Shown here piece after piece: positions 1-8,368 of a stretch of 64,000 nt of DNA. A model generated the notes under the pieces. The model did no database searches. It was not told the DNA's origin and saw nothing but the letters and a program-made list of their open reading frames with translations. A program made the position numbers and the translations under genes. Source of the stretch: Pseudoxanthomonas sp. GM95 (GTDB lineage Bacteria > Pseudomonadota > Gammaproteobacteria > Xanthomonadales > Xanthomonadaceae); the NCBI RefSeq assembly GCF_900109775.1, contig NZ_FOAX01000002.1:310001-374000 (forward strand), read 5' to 3'. Position 1 is the first letter of the stretch, and each line of letters begins with the position of its first letter.

Positions 1-55
1 CGCGCATCCGCTGGCCGATCTCGATTCTTCCTTGCATCACAGGAGTCACGCATGA
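1..55 (+). CDS. Possible 3' end of an upstream gene
   Basis: Frame 2 stays open from the left edge and stops at TGA 53-55, reading as a 17-residue tail (AHPLADLDSSLHHRSHA). Its stop overlaps the ATG of the next gene as ATGA, a usual sign of translational coupling. An enoyl-CoA hydratase of valine degradation often precedes mmsB, so that is a reasonable guess, but the fragment is too short to identify. Confidence 0.33.
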   Translation, partial: AHPLADLDSSLHHRSHA

Positions 56-945
56 GCCGTATCGCCTTCATCGGTCTGGGCAACATGGGCGGCCCGATGG
101 CCGCCAACCTGGTCAAGGCCGGGCACCTGCTACGCGTGTTCGACCTGGTGCCCGCCGCGCTCGATGCGGCCAAGGCGGCCGGCGCGATCGTCGCCAGCTC
201 GGCCATCGACACGCTGGCCGGTGCCGAAGTGGTCATCTCGATGCTGCCGGCGAGCAAGCATGTCGAAGGCCTGTACCTGGGCGACGGCGGCATCCTGGAG
301 AAGATTCCGGACGGCGCGCTGGTGATCGACTGCAGCACGATCGCGCCGATGAGCGCGCGCAAGGTCGGCGACGCAGCCAAGGCGCGCGGCCTGGCGATGC
401 TGGATGCGCCGGTCTCCGGCGGCACCGCCGGCGCGCAGGCCGGCACGCTGACCTTCATCGTCGGTGGCGATGACGCCGCGCTGGAGCGCGCGCGCCCAGT
501 GCTGCAGGCGATGGGCAAGAACATCTTCCACGTCGGCGCCAGCGGCGCGGGCCAGGTCGCCAAGCTGTGCAACAACATGGCGCTCGGCGTGATCATGGCC
601 GTGACCGGCGAGGCCATCGGCCTGGGCGTGGCCCACGGCCTGGACCCGAAGGTGCTCTCGCAGATGATGGCCGTCAGCACCGGCCGCAGCTGGGCCACCG
701 AAGTCTGCAATCCGTGGCCGGGCGTGCTGGAAAACGCGCCGGCCTCGCGCGGCTACAGCGGCGGCTTCGGCAACGACCTGATGCTCAAGGATCTGGGCCT
801 GGCGGTGGAAGCGGCGATGGGCGTCGGCGCGACAATTCCGCTGGGCGAGCTGGCCCGCAATCTCTATGCGATGAACAAGCAGGCTGGTCGCGGCGGGCTG
901 GATTTTTCCAGTGTCGTGCAGCTGGTGAGCGACAAGGCGGGCTGA
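52..945 (+). CDS. mmsB: 3-hydroxyisobutyrate dehydrogenase
   Basis: NAD-dependent oxidation of 3-hydroxyisobutyrate to methylmalonate semialdehyde in valine catabolism, in the cytosol. The 297-residue protein has the family's usual length. It opens with the dinucleotide motif GLGNMG at about residues 8-13. The substrate-binding signature DAPVSGGTAGAQAG lies near 122, and the catalytic lysine is K171 in GQVAKLCNNM. The ATG is preceded by AGGAG and overlaps the stop of a possible upstream frame, so it is probably the last gene of a valine operon that begins outside the window. Related beta-hydroxyacid dehydrogenases (glyoxylate or succinate-semialdehyde reductases) share these motifs, but the substrate signature favours MmsB. 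It converges on the DUF4124 gene, with a REP-like hairpin between them. Confidence 0.93.
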   Translation: MSRIAFIGLGNMGGPMAANLVKAGHLLRVFDLVPAALDAAKAAGAIVASSAIDTLAGAEVVISMLPASKHVEGLYLGDGGILEKIPDGALVIDCSTIAPMSARKVGDAAKARGLAMLDAPVSGGTAGAQAGTLTFIVGGDDAALERARPVLQAMGKNIFHVGASGAGQVAKLCNNMALGVIMAVTGEAIGLGVAHGLDPKVLSQMMAVSTGRSWATEVCNPWPGVLENAPASRGYSGGFGNDLMLKDLGLAVEAAMGVGATIPLGELARNLYAMNKQAGRGGLDFSSVVQLVSDKAG

Positions 946-1009
946 TCCGCTCGCCCAACTTGAGCTGCTGATCTGATGTGGGGCTTGGCTTGTGCGGGCC
1001 TTGCTTGGC

Positions 1010-1074
1010 TTGCGGGCTGCTTCAGCAGCGACGTGGCTTTCAGTTAACGCCATCGCTGCCCAAGCAGCTTCCAC
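1010..1074. repeat. REP-like imperfect hairpin, copy B
   Basis: Imperfect inverted repeat with arms at 1010-1033 and 1051-1074 around a 17-nt loop. It aligns base for base with the better preserved hairpin at 18674-18739, sharing the core GCTTCAGC, the GTGG after the left arm and CCATCGC at the start of the right arm. It lies between the convergent mmsB and DUF4124 genes. This is a degenerate copy of an extragenic palindromic repeat. Confidence 0.6.
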
Positions 1075-1113
1075 ATCAGCACATGTCGTGATTGAGCGAA
1101 GCGAACGGCCGGC

Positions 1114-2148
1114 TTACTTGCAGCCGGCATCCTGGACGATGCGCTGCACGCGCGCGTACTCAGCCTGGTTCTGCGCCGCGTTTTCCGGCTTGGCGTAGCG
1201 ATACGCGACCTCGGTTTCGCCCAGGCGCTTCTTCCACGCGCCGCACAGCTTCTGGTCGGGCACGCGCGCGCAGACGTCGTGGATTACCTGGCAGGCCTTG
1301 CCGCTGCCCGAAAACGGATTGCCGTCCAGGCCAACGGTCTTGAGCGGCGCGCAGCGCGACTGCGGTTCGGCCTGCTCGGTGAGATAGGTGCCGTTGTCGT
1401 AGGTGGTGCACTGGAACAGGATCGGTGGCGCGCTGCCGGTGACCGTGCCTGCATCGACGGCCTTTGGCGCGGCATTGCCGCGACCGGCCAAGGCATCGGC
1501 AGCCGCATCGTCCTTGTGCAGGGTTGGGTCCTCGATCAGGGTCATGCCGCCGATGGTCTGGATGGTCTGCGCGTCTTCCGGCGGCGGCAGCGCGATCGCG
1601 CTGGAACGCGAACCGTCGTTGCGCCCAGGCGCTGTGCTTGCGGCGCTCGGCGGCGCGGCCTGCGCCGGCGGCGGCGTGGCGGGCGCGTTGCCGGGCAGCG
1701 GCATGCTGGCCACTTCATGCACCTCGCGCTTGTCCTGCTTGCTGCCGGGCGGACAGGGCGCGTTCTGCACGGTCATCTCGCCCTTGGCATCGGTGCAGCG
1801 ATAGATCGTGGTGGCCGGCCCGGACGGCGCGGCCACCACCGGCGTTTCCGGCTTGGCGCTGAGATGCAGCGGCGCAGGCGGGATTTGGGGCGCGGCGGGC
1901 GGTGTGGGCTCGGCGGCGCTCCTGGCCTGCGCGGGTGACGACTTGAACGAGGCAGGCAGCGGCTGGGTGGCGACGTCCTTCACCTCGCGCTTGTCCTGCC
2001 TGGTGCCTTCCGGGCAGGGTGCGTTCTGCACCGTCATCTCGCCCTTGGCATCGGTGCAGCGGTAGATCGTGGTCTGCGCCTGTGCGGCGCCGCCGGCGAT
2101 CAGTCCGCACACGCACAGGGCGGCGCGCGCCCAGCCTTTCATCGACAT
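1114..2148 (-). CDS. Exported protein with two DUF4124 domains
   Basis: About 344 residues. The ATG at 2148 overlaps the TGA of the upstream gene (TGATG), with GGAGCGG a few bases ahead; a TTG at 2163 is the alternative. A signal peptide ends near AAQAQ, so the protein is probably periplasmic. Two nearly identical DUF4124 modules follow, each with an IYRCTDAKGEMTVQNAPCP core, near residues 30 and 115, joined by Pro/Ala-rich linkers. The C-terminal third (from about 250) has several cysteines that may form disulfides. DUF4124 is common in gammaproteobacterial envelope proteins and has no firm function. The two modules are also close to identical in DNA, which indicates a recent internal duplication. 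It sits in a run with another DUF4124 gene, tsaC and topA. Confidence 0.8.
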   Translation of the reverse strand: MSMKGWARAALCVCGLIAGGAAQAQTTIYRCTDAKGEMTVQNAPCPEGTRQDKREVKDVATQPLPASFKSSPAQARSAAEPTPPAAPQIPPAPLHLSAKPETPVVAAPSGPATTIYRCTDAKGEMTVQNAPCPPGSKQDKREVHEVASMPLPGNAPATPPPAQAAPPSAASTAPGRNDGSRSSAIALPPPEDAQTIQTIGGMTLIEDPTLHKDDAAADALAGRGNAAPKAVDAGTVTGSAPPILFQCTTYDNGTYLTEQAEPQSRCAPLKTVGLDGNPFSGSGKACQVIHDVCARVPDQKLCGAWKKRLGETEVAYRYAKPENAAQNQAEYARVQRIVQDAGCK

Positions 2149-2738
2149 CAACCCGCTCCGCAATCGTTGCCAAGGCGCGCGTCCACGCCGCGCTGCTCGC
2201 GATCCAGCGCCTGCCGCTCGCTCTGCAGCGCGCTGTGGTACTGGCGCAGGATCTCGTAACGGCGATCGCGCAGGCGATCGCAGACTTCCGCCTGCGGCAG
2301 CTGGTGGCAGGTGTCGCGGACCCAGGTATTGCCGACGACCACCGAGCCGCGGCCGCGATAGCCCAGCGACCAGATCGGCACCAGGCGCGGATTGCCGTCA
2401 CCGTTGTCGCTGGTGTAGGTCTTGCTGTCGTCGACGTTGGTGCATTCGTACATGGGGCGCGGTGGAGTCCGGTAGACGACCACGTCGCGCACGATCGGCG
2501 CGGTGGGCGGGGGTGTTGGGGCCGCGACCGGCGCCGGCGCGGGCGGGGGATCCTGCGGACGGATCATTTCGCGGGTTTCCTGGCGCTGTCCGGCCGGGCA
2601 GGGCGCATCGCCCAGGGTGACCTTGCCGTTGCTCGCTTCGCAGCGATACACGGTGACCTGACCGCTGGCGTGTGCCACGCCCGATGCGATCAGCGCCAGC
2701 AGGACACCACACGACAGCAGGGGCAGGTAACGCGACAT
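2148..2738 (-). CDS. Exported DUF4124 domain protein
   Basis: About 196 residues, taking the ATG at 2738 (MSRYLPLLSCGVLL), which gives a clean signal peptide ending near AHASG; an upstream GTG at 2753 is possible. One DUF4124 module follows (VYRCEASNGKVTLGDAPCP), then a Pro/Ala linker and a Cys-containing C-terminal part. That part includes YECTNVDDSKTYTSDNGD, itself DUF4124-like, and an Arg/Gln-rich helical tail. It is translationally coupled to the next DUF4124 gene, so the two products may act together in the periplasm. The biochemical function is not known. Confidence 0.78.
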   Translation of the reverse strand: MSRYLPLLSCGVLLALIASGVAHASGQVTVYRCEASNGKVTLGDAPCPAGQRQETREMIRPQDPPPAPAPVAAPTPPPTAPIVRDVVVYRTPPRPMYECTNVDDSKTYTSDNGDGNPRLVPIWSLGYRGRGSVVVGNTWVRDTCHQLPQAEVCDRLRDRRYEILRQYHSALQSERQALDREQRGVDARLGNDCGAG

Positions 2739-2792
2739 GCCGGCATCTTGCACGCGTGGCCGCAGGCAGGAAAGCGTGCGCCGCCGCGACGT

Positions 2793-3359
2793 TCAGCCGC
2801 GCAGCACCTGGCCGGTGAGGGCATTGCGGATCACGCTGGGGCGCTCCAGGCCGCCGGTCGCGCCGGGCAGCACGCCATCCAGGCGCGCGAGCAGGGCCGG
2901 ATCGAGCGCGTCCTGCGTGCTCACTGCCGGTTGCCCGGTGAGGTTGGCACTGGTCGAGACGATCGGCCCGCCGAAGGCCTCACATAGGGCGATCACCTGC
3001 GGGTGCGCGCTGACCCGCACCGCGATGCCGGTGTGCGCGCCGGTGACCCAGGCCGGCGCCTTGGCCGAGGCCGGCACGATCCACGTATTGGCAGCCGGCC
3101 AGCTGGCGAGTACCTCGTCGCGGCGCGCGTCGGGCAAGGCCGACCAGTCGAGCACGCCATCGAGCTGGTCCACGCGCGCGGCGATCAGGATCAGGCCCTT
3201 GTCGACCGGGCGTTCCTTGATCGCCAGCAACTTTTCCACCGCGGACTGCGACATCGGATCGCAGCCCAGGCCCCAGACCGCTTCGGTCGGGTAGGCGACC
3301 ACGCCGCCGTCGCGCAACAGCGCGGCAGCGGCATCCAGCGACAGCGTTCTGGCGGTCAT
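2793..3359 (-). CDS. tsaC: Threonylcarbamoyl-AMP synthase
   Basis: Makes L-threonylcarbamoyl-adenylate from threonine, bicarbonate and ATP, the first step of t6A37 modification of ANN-decoding tRNAs. The 188-residue length matches the short TsaC (YrdC/RimN) form rather than the longer Sua5 form with an extra C-terminal domain. Family motifs are VVAYPTEAVWGLGCDP near the N-terminus, KERPVDKGLILIA around 50 and IVSTSANLTGQPA around 140. It starts 13 bp after the topA stop on the same strand, so topA and tsaC are probably co-transcribed, as in related genomes. Confidence 0.93.
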   Translation of the reverse strand: MTARTLSLDAAAALLRDGGVVAYPTEAVWGLGCDPMSQSAVEKLLAIKERPVDKGLILIAARVDQLDGVLDWSALPDARRDEVLASWPAANTWIVPASAKAPAWVTGAHTGIAVRVSAHPQVIALCEAFGGPIVSTSANLTGQPAVSTQDALDPALLARLDGVLPGATGGLERPSVIRNALTGQVLRG

Positions 3360-3372
3360 GCGGTGGCGCCGA

Positions 3373-5862
3373 TCAGAACGGCGCGGCGTCCTGGCCGGTC
3401 GCCTTCTTGGCCACGGTCTTTTTTGCCGCGGGCTTCTTGGTGGCCTTCTTGGCCGTCTTTTTCGCGGCCTTCTTCACCGCCTTTTTGGCGGCGGGCTTCT
3501 TCTCGGCCGGCTCGGCCTTTTTCGCAACCTTCTTGGCCGCGGTCTTCTTGGCGCCGAAGCCCTTGCGCACCGGCTTGCCGGTTTCTTCCAGCAGCTTGAT
3601 CACCTCGTCGCGGGTCAGCGACGCCGGCTCACGGTCCTTGGGGATCTTGCCGTTGAGCTTGCCGTCGCTGATGTACGGACCGAAGCGGCCGTTGAGCACC
3701 TGGATCTCGCTGTCCGGGAATTCCTTGATGACCCGGTTGCGCGCGATCTCTTCCTTCTCTTCGATCAGGAATACGGCGCGGGCCAAGTCGATCGTGTACG
3801 GGTCGTCTTCCTTCTTCAGCGAGGCGTAGGTGCTGCCGCGCTTGGCGAAGGGGCCGAAGCGACCGATGCCGACGCTGACGTCCTCGCCCTTGTCCTCGCC
3901 CAGCGCGCGTGGCATCAGGAACAGCTCTAGCGCGTCTTCCAGCGAGATGGTGTGCATCGACTGGCCTGGCCGCAGCGAGGCGAACTTGGGCTTATCCTCG
4001 GCGTCCTCGGCGGTGCTGCCGATGGCCGCGTACGGCCCGAACCGACCCAGGCGCACGCTCACCGGCTTGCCGGTCTTGGGGTCGGTGCCGAGCTCGCGCG
4101 CGCCACTGGCCTCGGCGCGGTCGACCGATTCCTTCTTCTCTTCCACCAGCTGGTTGAACGGGCCCCAGAAACGGGCCATCAGCGGGATCCAGTCTTCTTC
4201 GCCACGGCTGACCGCGTCGAGCTCGTCTTCGAGCTTGGCGGTGAAGTCGTAGTCCACGTACTGGGTGAAATGCCCCGACAGGAACTTGCTGACCGCACGG
4301 CCGACGTCGGACGGGCGGAAGCTGCGGCCTTCCATCTCCACGTACTTGCGGAAGATCAGGGTCTGGATGATCGAGGCGTAGGTCGAGGGACGGCCGATGC
4401 CGTATTCCTCGAGCGTCTTGACCAGCGCCGCTTCGGTGAAGCGCGGCGGTGGCTGGGTGAAATGCTGTTCGGCGATGACGCGGTCCAGCGGCACGGTGTC
4501 GCCGGGCTTCATGGCCGGCAGCTTGCGGCCTTCGTCCTCGTCGTCGGCGCCCTTGGTGTCCTTGCCCTCTTCGTACACGGCCAGAAAGCCGGGCACGACC
4601 ACGGTGGTGCCGCTGGCGCGGAAACTGTGCGCGTTGCCGGCGGCCAGCTCGACGCTGACGGTGTTGAGCGTGGCCGGGATCATCTGGCAGGCCACCGCGC
4701 GCTTCCAGATCAGCTCGTACAGGCGGCGCTCGTCGTCGGACAGGAACTTGGCCACCTGCGCCGGCGTGCGCAGCGCGGAGGTCGGGCGCACGGCTTCGTG
4801 GGCTTCCTGCGCGTTCTTGGACTTGGTCAGGTAGGTGTTGGGCTGATCGGGCAGCGAGGCGGTGCCATAGTCGCGCGCGATTACGTCGCGGATCTCGCTC
4901 AGCGCATCCTGCGACAGGCTCACCGAGTCGGTACGCATGTAGCTGATCAGGCCGACCGCGCCTTCGTCGCCCAGGGTGACGCCTTCATAAAGCTTCTGTG
5001 CGACCTGCATGGTCTTGCGCGTGGTGAAGCCGAGCTTGCGCGAGGCTTCCTGCTGCAGCGTGGAAGTGGTGAACGGCGGCGCTGGGCGACGCTTGCGCTC
5101 CTTGCTGGCCACATCCGTCACATGCAGCATGCCTTGGGCGGCCTGCTGGATACGCATGCGCGCCGCTTCGGCGGTGTCGCCATCGGTGACGGTGAACTGC
5201 TCGAACTTCTGCCCGTCCAGCTTCACCAGCTTGGCGGCGAAGGGCTGCGAGGGATGCGCGCACGCCGCACCGATGGACCAGTACTCGCGGGCGATGAAGG
5301 CTTCGATCTCTTCCTCGCGCTCGACGATCATGCGCAGTGCCGGGCTCTGCACGCGGCCGGCAGACAGTCCGCGCTGCACCTTGCGCCACAGCACCGGCGA
5401 CAGGTTGAAACCCACCAGGTAATCCAGCGCGCGGCGTGCCTGCTGCGCATCGACCAGATCGCCGGCGATGGCGCGCGGCTTGGTCATGGCTTCCTTGATG
5501 GCGCGCGGGGTGATCTCGGTGAACACGACCCGGTGCATGGGCTTGTCCTTGATCAGGTTGCGCTCTTTCAGGATCTCGGCGATGTGCCAGCTGATCGCCT
5601 CGCCCTCGCGATCCGGGTCGGTCGCCAGATAGATGTCGTCGGCGCCCTTGGCGGCCTTGGCGATGGCTTCGACGTGTTTCTCGTTCTTCTCGATGAGGTC
5701 GTAGCGCATCGTGAAGTTGTTGTCGGGGTCGACCGCGCCTTCCTTGGGGATCAGGTCGCGCACATGCCCGTACGAGGCCAGGACGGTGAAGTCCTTGCCG
5801 AGGTATTTGTTGATCGTCTTGGCCTTGGCCGGCGATTCGACGATGAGCAGGTGCTTGGGCAT
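3373..5862 (-). CDS. topA: DNA topoisomerase I
   Basis: Type IA topoisomerase that relaxes negatively supercoiled DNA through a 5'-phosphotyrosine link. The Toprim domain opens with LLIVESPAKAKTI and carries the metal motif DPDREGE. The nucleophile is Y308 in GLISYMRTDS. The C-terminal third holds three related Topo_C repeats, each built on GRFGPY or GRFGPF. The protein ends in a strongly basic Lys/Ala tail of about 60 residues. It has no CxxC zinc ribbons of the E. coli kind, so the C-terminus follows the repeat-plus-basic-tail architecture. Length is 829 residues. It is followed closely by tsaC. Confidence 0.96.
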   Translation of the reverse strand: MPKHLLIVESPAKAKTINKYLGKDFTVLASYGHVRDLIPKEGAVDPDNNFTMRYDLIEKNEKHVEAIAKAAKGADDIYLATDPDREGEAISWHIAEILKERNLIKDKPMHRVVFTEITPRAIKEAMTKPRAIAGDLVDAQQARRALDYLVGFNLSPVLWRKVQRGLSAGRVQSPALRMIVEREEEIEAFIAREYWSIGAACAHPSQPFAAKLVKLDGQKFEQFTVTDGDTAEAARMRIQQAAQGMLHVTDVASKERKRRPAPPFTTSTLQQEASRKLGFTTRKTMQVAQKLYEGVTLGDEGAVGLISYMRTDSVSLSQDALSEIRDVIARDYGTASLPDQPNTYLTKSKNAQEAHEAVRPTSALRTPAQVAKFLSDDERRLYELIWKRAVACQMIPATLNTVSVELAAGNAHSFRASGTTVVVPGFLAVYEEGKDTKGADDEDEGRKLPAMKPGDTVPLDRVIAEQHFTQPPPRFTEAALVKTLEEYGIGRPSTYASIIQTLIFRKYVEMEGRSFRPSDVGRAVSKFLSGHFTQYVDYDFTAKLEDELDAVSRGEEDWIPLMARFWGPFNQLVEEKKESVDRAEASGARELGTDPKTGKPVSVRLGRFGPYAAIGSTAEDAEDKPKFASLRPGQSMHTISLEDALELFLMPRALGEDKGEDVSVGIGRFGPFAKRGSTYASLKKEDDPYTIDLARAVFLIEEKEEIARNRVIKEFPDSEIQVLNGRFGPYISDGKLNGKIPKDREPASLTRDEVIKLLEETGKPVRKGFGAKKTAAKKVAKKAEPAEKKPAAKKAVKKAAKKTAKKATKKPAAKKTVAKKATGQDAAPF

Positions 5863-5973
5863 TGAATAAGGTGTTCGAGTCGGGCCGCGCGGGGCGGCGA
5901 GTGTGCGCCAGTTGGACGGGGGACAGAAGGCGACGCCCGGGCCTTGCGGCGCCGGGCGTTCAGCTTTTCTCTA

Positions 5974-6009
5974 TTTATAGTGGAATCACGCGCCTAGCCC
6001 GGCTGTCAA
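5974..6009 (-). promoter_or_regulatory. Possible topA promoter elements
   Basis: On the minus strand, TTGACA (6009-6004) and TATAAA (5979-5974) lie ahead of topA in the 170-bp gap. Each hexamer is good, but 24 bp separate them, well over the usual 16-19. Either TATAAA pairs with a weaker -35 box or only one element is used. The placement upstream of topA fits a separate promoter. Confidence 0.35.
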
Positions 6010-6032
6010 GCGCGGCGTTCAGGCAAGGCCGG

Positions 6033-7031
6033 TCAGGAGCCGAAGCCGCGCGAGGCCACGGCGGCGATCGCAATGCCCGCCACGACCAAGGCCAGCAGCA
6101 TCAGGACGCCGAAGATCGCCAGGATCGCGATCGTCACCCCGCCCAGCTCCGGACGCTGCCGTTCGGGCTGGTCGGTGAAGGCCCAGCGGTCCACGACCAG
6201 GGTGCCGGAGATCATGTCGTGCAGGGCGCGTTTGCGCTCGGTAAACCCAGCCATGGCGAAGCCGATGCACAGGGTCAGGCTGCTCACGATCATCGCGAAA
6301 TAGCGGCCAAAGCCCCGCATAAAGCTGATCGATTCACCGTTTGGCGCCACCACCTTGATGCCCACGGCCATCTTGCCGGGCGTTGCCTGGCTGCTGGATG
6401 CGTGGAAATAGGCGAAATAGGACGCGCCCAGGATCAGGCTCACGACTTGGGTCACAGCCTGGATGGCGATATAGCTGCCCGAGCCCAAGCCGCCGCTGAG
6501 GCCAAATCCGGCCCCCATCACGCCGCCGATGATCGCGCCGACAATGCCGCACGCGAGGCCGGCGATGATCGAATCGATCATGTAGGCCGCCACGCGTTTC
6601 CAAAAACCGGCGTAGACCACTTCGCCGCCCAAGACCACCTGGCCATGGCCGATCAGCGCGGCGCTGGGCGCCGAATACGGCGAGTAGTCGGCGGTGCTGG
6701 TGCGGGTAGCGGTGAAAGCCTCGGCCTCGCGCTGGGCCTGGTAGCTCGGCTCGCGGGCGGTGAACACGGCGCGTCCATCATCGGCCGTCGCGGTCGCAGG
6801 CGCTTCGGGCAACGCGGGATCGGCCGGCGCTGGCGGCGGCGTGACCGGGGCGTCGGCCAGCAGGCCGAGTTCGCCGCTCATCTGCGACAGCGGCTGCCAG
6901 TCGGGCATGCCGTCGCGCCAGACCAGCGCGTCCAGCCCGATGCGGCCATCGCGGAACAGTTGCGCCAGCACGGCGCCCTCCATCGGCCCATGACGCTGAC
7001 GGTCACGGTCGGCGTAATACCAGTTCGACAT
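6033..7031 (-). CDS. GYF_2–RDD family membrane protein
   Basis: 332 residues. The N-terminal 50 form a GYF_2 (DUF4339) module (WYYADRDRQRHGPMEG and a later WRDGMPDWQPL). A Pro/Ala-rich linker runs to about residue 130, then an RDD membrane domain starting FWKRVAAYMIDSII and carrying TPGKMAVGIKVV and KRALHDMISGTLVV. A final hydrophobic helix lies near the C-terminus. RDD proteins are multi-pass inner-membrane proteins; some have been linked to ion transport, but no substrate can be read here. The GYF_2 head is probably a cytosolic interaction module. The neighbour upstream carries the same head on a different body. Confidence 0.82.
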   Translation of the reverse strand: MSNWYYADRDRQRHGPMEGAVLAQLFRDGRIGLDALVWRDGMPDWQPLSQMSGELGLLADAPVTPPPAPADPALPEAPATATADDGRAVFTAREPSYQAQREAEAFTATRTSTADYSPYSAPSAALIGHGQVVLGGEVVYAGFWKRVAAYMIDSIIAGLACGIVGAIIGGVMGAGFGLSGGLGSGSYIAIQAVTQVVSLILGASYFAYFHASSSQATPGKMAVGIKVVAPNGESISFMRGFGRYFAMIVSSLTLCIGFAMAGFTERKRALHDMISGTLVVDRWAFTDQPERQRPELGGVTIAILAIFGVLMLLALVVAGIAIAAVASRGFGS

Positions 7032-7090
7032 CCTTTCCCCACGTGTCTGTGAATTCCCGGCGCGACGTTACCCCAGCCGCGCGGGCCGGC

Positions 7091-7810
7091 CTAGTCCGCG
7101 TGGCTGCGACAGCTGGGCGGGAGATATTTGTCGGGCAGTTCCGAGCGGCAAGTCCAGCCGCCGGACAGGCCGGGTTCCAGCGTCAGCCAGAGGCGCTTTC
7201 CGTCCAGCGCGCGCTGTTTGGGCTGGCGCAGGACCAGTTCCATGCCGCAGTCGCCGGTCTCCATCGCGCCGAAGGTGATGCGGGCAAGGCCTTGGCGGGC
7301 GTAGTCCTCCGGGGCGCGCAAGGCGCCCTGGCCATTGCCCGGGCATTGGCCGGCGGGTTGGCCGATCATCGACATCTGCAGGTGCAGCTTGGCCGGGGAG
7401 GCCGCGCCGATTGCCTGCGAGACCATCGCCCGGCGGGTGTAGTCCTGGTAAGCGGGAATGGCAATCGCCGCGAGGATGCCGATGATCGGCACCAGCAATC
7501 CCGCGGCCACCAGCGCGACGATCGCGCAGCCCGACAAGCCTCGGCTGCGCGCAGGTTGGGGCGCGGCAATCGGCGTCGCCATGCGAGGGGGCAAAGGCGG
7601 GGGCGGCGGTGGAATCGATGTGGGCGCCAGGCCCAGTTCGGCCATGCAGCTGGCGATGGGCTGCCATTGTGGCCAGCCCTCGCGCCAGGCCAGGTGCTGC
7701 GGGAGCAGACGGCCGGCGCGGATTTCGGCGACCATCGCCTCGGTGGTCAGCGGACCCTCTGGCGGGCCGCCGTTACTTGTGTACCACTGCGTCAAGACGT
7801 TCCTCGGCAT
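7091..7810 (-). CDS. GYF_2 domain fused to a pilin-like segment
   Basis: 239 residues. Residues 1-60 are a GYF_2 module (QWYTSNGGPPEGPL, then WREGWPQWQPI). After a Pro-rich linker comes one membrane helix ending GILAAIAIPAYQDYTRRA, close to the N-terminal helix of type IV pilins. The C-terminal 100 residues have a pilin-like Cys pair pattern (QCPGN, GDCGME, TCRSEL). The prepilin cleavage motif GFTLIE is absent, so the protein is probably anchored rather than processed by PilD. The gene starts 41 bp after smg and precedes the GYF_2–RDD gene. Function is unknown; an envelope-anchored minor-pilin-like or partner-sensing protein is possible. Confidence 0.75.
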   Translation of the reverse strand: MPRNVLTQWYTSNGGPPEGPLTTEAMVAEIRAGRLLPQHLAWREGWPQWQPIASCMAELGLAPTSIPPPPPPLPPRMATPIAAPQPARSRGLSGCAIVALVAAGLLVPIIGILAAIAIPAYQDYTRRAMVSQAIGAASPAKLHLQMSMIGQPAGQCPGNGQGALRAPEDYARQGLARITFGAMETGDCGMELVLRQPKQRALDGKRLWLTLEPGLSGGWTCRSELPDKYLPPSCRSHAD

Positions 7811-7851
7811 CCATGCGGTGCCGGGTTCGGCCGGCGATCAGTCCAGCAACG

Positions 7852-8325
7852 TCAGTGAACCGGTTCCGGTTCGTCGGCGAACATCTGGGTTTCCATCCAG
7901 GCATAAGCCGCTTCGGAGCCGGGCTGGTTGAACAGCACCATCAGCACGACCCACTTGAGGTCGTCCAGGTCCAGTTCGTCCTGGTCCAGGGCCATGGCGC
8001 GGTCCAGTACCAGCTCGCGCTGGTCCGCATCCAGGATGCCGTGCTGCTCCAGGAACATCAGGAAACCGCGGCCTTCCACGTCCAGTTTTTCCAGCTCGGG
8101 GCCGTGGAAGATGCGGATCGGGCCGTCGACGCGCGGTTCGGTGGCGGCAGGCCGTTGTTCGGCCAGCGCATCGAGCCAGTCGAAGGCTTTATTGATTTCG
8201 GTGGGGCTGAAACCGGCCTGGATCAGGCCGTTCTGAAGGGAGTCGCGGTCGCGGACCGGGTCGGCGTCTTCGGTGAAATAGTGTTCAAACAGGTACAGCA
8301 GGACGTCCAGGATGCTCTCTTTCAT
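7852..8325 (-). CDS. smg: Smg family protein (DUF494)
   Basis: 157 residues from the ATG at 8325 ([17 protein letters not shown]), the same length as E. coli Smg; a longer frame upstream lacks family similarity. It is an acidic, mostly helical cytosolic protein with the family ending around [12 protein letters not shown]. The smg–dprA neighbourhood is conserved in many proteobacteria near def–fmt, as here. Its molecular role is not established. It follows dprA by 43 bp on the same strand and is probably co-transcribed. Confidence 0.9.
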   Translation of the reverse strand: MKESILDVLLYLFEHYFTEDADPVRDRDSLQNGLIQAGFSPTEINKAFDWLDALAEQRPAATEPRVDGPIRIFHGPELEKLDVEGRGFLMFLEQHGILDADQRELVLDRAMALDQDELDLDDLKWVVLMVLFNQPGSEAAYAWMETQMFADEPEPVH

Positions 8326-8368
8326 TGCCCTCGGCCTGTGCTTCGCAAGCACTGTGGAGGTGGGAAAA

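Noticed and set aside
130-1074. Long minus-strand frame opposite mmsB
   Set aside because: Shadow of mmsB; His/Ala/Arg-rich with no domain.
3358-3930. Leu/Gly-rich plus-strand frame that looks like a membrane protein
   Set aside because: It is the complement of the Lys/Ala tail of TopA, where AAG and GCC repeats read as Leu and Gly in reverse.
5930-5970. Stem-loop near CGCCCGG/CCGGGCG upstream of topA as a terminator
   Set aside because: The stem is interrupted and the T-run on the plus strand is broken by other bases, and no plus-strand gene ends there. On the minus strand it could only be a leader hairpin of topA, which is not supported further.
7566-7620. G-rich repeats (GGCGG) in the GYF_2–pilin gene as a regulatory element
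   Set aside because: They encode the Pro-rich linker of the protein and need no other explanation.
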